NCBI GenBank assembly: GCA_023898725.1
Contig: CP060236.1
Span: forward strand, 186,001-250,000
Origin: Alphaproteobacteria bacterium
GTDB taxonomy: Bacteria; Pseudomonadota; Alphaproteobacteria; JAUHZC01
Direction: 5' to 3'
DNA: 64,000 nt
Shown: in pieces, positions 63,315-64,000 of the stretch
Layout of the letters: each line of letters starts with the position of its first letter
Numbering within the stretch: position 1 is the first letter of the stretch
Notes under the pieces: model-generated
Database searches by the model: none
What the model was told of the DNA's origin: nothing
Seen by the model: only the letters and a program-made list of their open reading frames with translations
Program-made: the position numbers and the translations under genes

Positions 63315-64000
63315 ATGGTATCTGATCGCCGCCTTCTTATTCGCACGCCTCTCATTAACGTTATTACACGCAGTATTTATAATGCCGTTCGCCACATTGC
63401 CCGAGATTTCAATGAAGTTGACCTCTTGCTTAATACAACGAACGGACCGGGGGAGTTTGCAAGTCGCTGTTACGATAGGGTGCAAGACCTTCTGGTAACC
63501 GAACTCCAGTCATCACGTCCACGATTTGGTCTAAAAATCATTAACGAGGCAGACACAATTGGCACAGACGATGAACAATTTTGGGTTATTGCGCCCATAT
63601 CAGGCATGAAAAACTTTATGAACGCGCACCCACACTTTGCCCTTTCTGTAGCAGTAGAGCTAAAAGGACAGATTTTAGCAAGCGCTGTTTATGATCCTAT
63701 CAATGATGAAATGTTTTATGCGGAGCGCCGCCAGGGTGTATACGTTAATGAACGTCGCATTCAACCGCGACGCAACGTAACCACCGCTGAAACTCTCGCG
63801 CTTTTTGCGGGCAATCCTCAGCACGCGCACAGTGTTTTTGGAAAACTTTCTGAGACTTCAGATCTGCGTGTTTCAGGAGCACCTGCTCTTGATTTATGTT
63901 ATGCAGCAGCTGGTCGTGCTGGGGTTGTCTGGGTGGAAAACGAACATCCCTATGAAACAGCAGCGGGACATTTCATTCTTCAAGAAGCAGCTGCACATTT
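63315..64000 (+). CDS. suhB: Inositol monophosphatase/SuhB-like protein lacking catalytic residues (cut by window end)
   Basis: 228 codons in frame to the edge. Length and order of the fold are those of SuhB/inositol monophosphatase: an N-terminal helix (LINVITRSIYNAVRHIAR), then GPGEFASRCYDRVQDLL, HPHFALSVAVELKGQILASAVYDPINDEMFYAERRQGVYVN, APALDLCYAAAGRAGVVW. The metal site, however, is degraded. The signature D-P-x-D-G-T is APISGM (Ala93, Ser96, Met98), the Glu-Glu motif is NEAD, and the late W-D-x-A-A-G is YETAAG. It therefore should not hydrolyse phosphate esters. In bacteria SuhB also binds RNA polymerase in antitermination complexes, so a non-enzymatic role after efp is plausible. The rest of the gene lies outside the window. 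Confidence 0.75.
   Translation, partial: MVSDRRLLIRTPLINVITRSIYNAVRHIARDFNEVDLLLNTTNGPGEFASRCYDRVQDLLVTELQSSRPRFGLKIINEADTIGTDDEQFWVIAPISGMKNFMNAHPHFALSVAVELKGQILASAVYDPINDEMFYAERRQGVYVNERRIQPRRNVTTAETLALFAGNPQHAHSVFGKLSETSDLRVSGAPALDLCYAAAGRAGVVWVENEHPYETAAGHFILQEAAAH

Overview
The window looks like a chromosomal segment of a host-associated alphaproteobacterium, most likely from or near the Holosporales (Caedimonas/Paracaedibacter-like endosymbionts). This is inferred from the gene families (very large NAD-dependent glutamate dehydrogenase, tolQRAB-pal, efp followed by a suhB-like gene, moderate A+T content), from a partial type VI secretion cluster, and from repeat amplification beside secreted proteins. 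No 16S rRNA is present, so the taxon is a guess. TGA is a normal stop here: ald ends with it, and tssM ends with it in a 4-base overlap with tssA.

Layout. (1) 1-6565, all on the minus strand, is an accessory toxin region. A beta-rich exported protein (5360-6565) is followed by a 705-residue Ala/Gly-rich protein ending in an AHH/HNH nuclease tip (3177-5294). A SUKH-type immunity gene overlaps the toxin stop by one base (2614-3177). Downstream lies an orphan toxin-tip cassette that repeats the toxin's linker but carries a different tip (1682-2407), then its presumed immunity gene (1143-1658). Next comes a chimera of the HNH tip and an IS427-type transposase end (657-1112), then a secreted class-3 lipase cut by the window edge. 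(2) 6986-7823 is a complete IS5/IS427-type element. (3) 8142-17249 is core: mgtE, tolQ-R-A-B-pal, tRNA-Arg(UCU), valS. (4) 17370-29686 is a repeat island. It has five full and one deleted near-identical copies of a gene for a PD-(D/E)XK Rpn-like protein with a signal peptide, three on minus and two on plus. Between them sit a secreted LRR-like protein, a secreted GH24 lysozyme, a six-helix membrane protein and a degenerate fragment. (5) 29776-33332 is core: acpS, xthA, ald and a Bcr/CflA-type transporter. (6) 33446-42529 is a T6SS membrane-complex and baseplate operon (SPOR protein, tssJ-like, tssK, tssL, tssM, tssA); the sheath, Hcp, VgrG and ATPase genes are not in this window. (7) 42700-64000 is core: sodB, NAD-GDH, trxA, pepP, tricorn protease, sucA-sucB-lpd, yggT, folD, radC, efp and a suhB-like pseudoenzyme cut by the window end, plus two unrecognised genes with export signals.

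How the parts fit. The toxin region behaves like a polymorphic-toxin locus whose tip can be exchanged: homology upstream of the tip allows recombination with a promoterless tip/immunity cassette. T6SS is a possible exporter, but nothing in the sequence ties the toxin to it (no PAAR, VgrG or Rhs core). The Rpn-like array is the most active part of the window. Its copies are almost identical, oppositely oriented, share a promoter and a short direct repeat, and differ mainly in the number of 24-bp units in a C-terminal coil.
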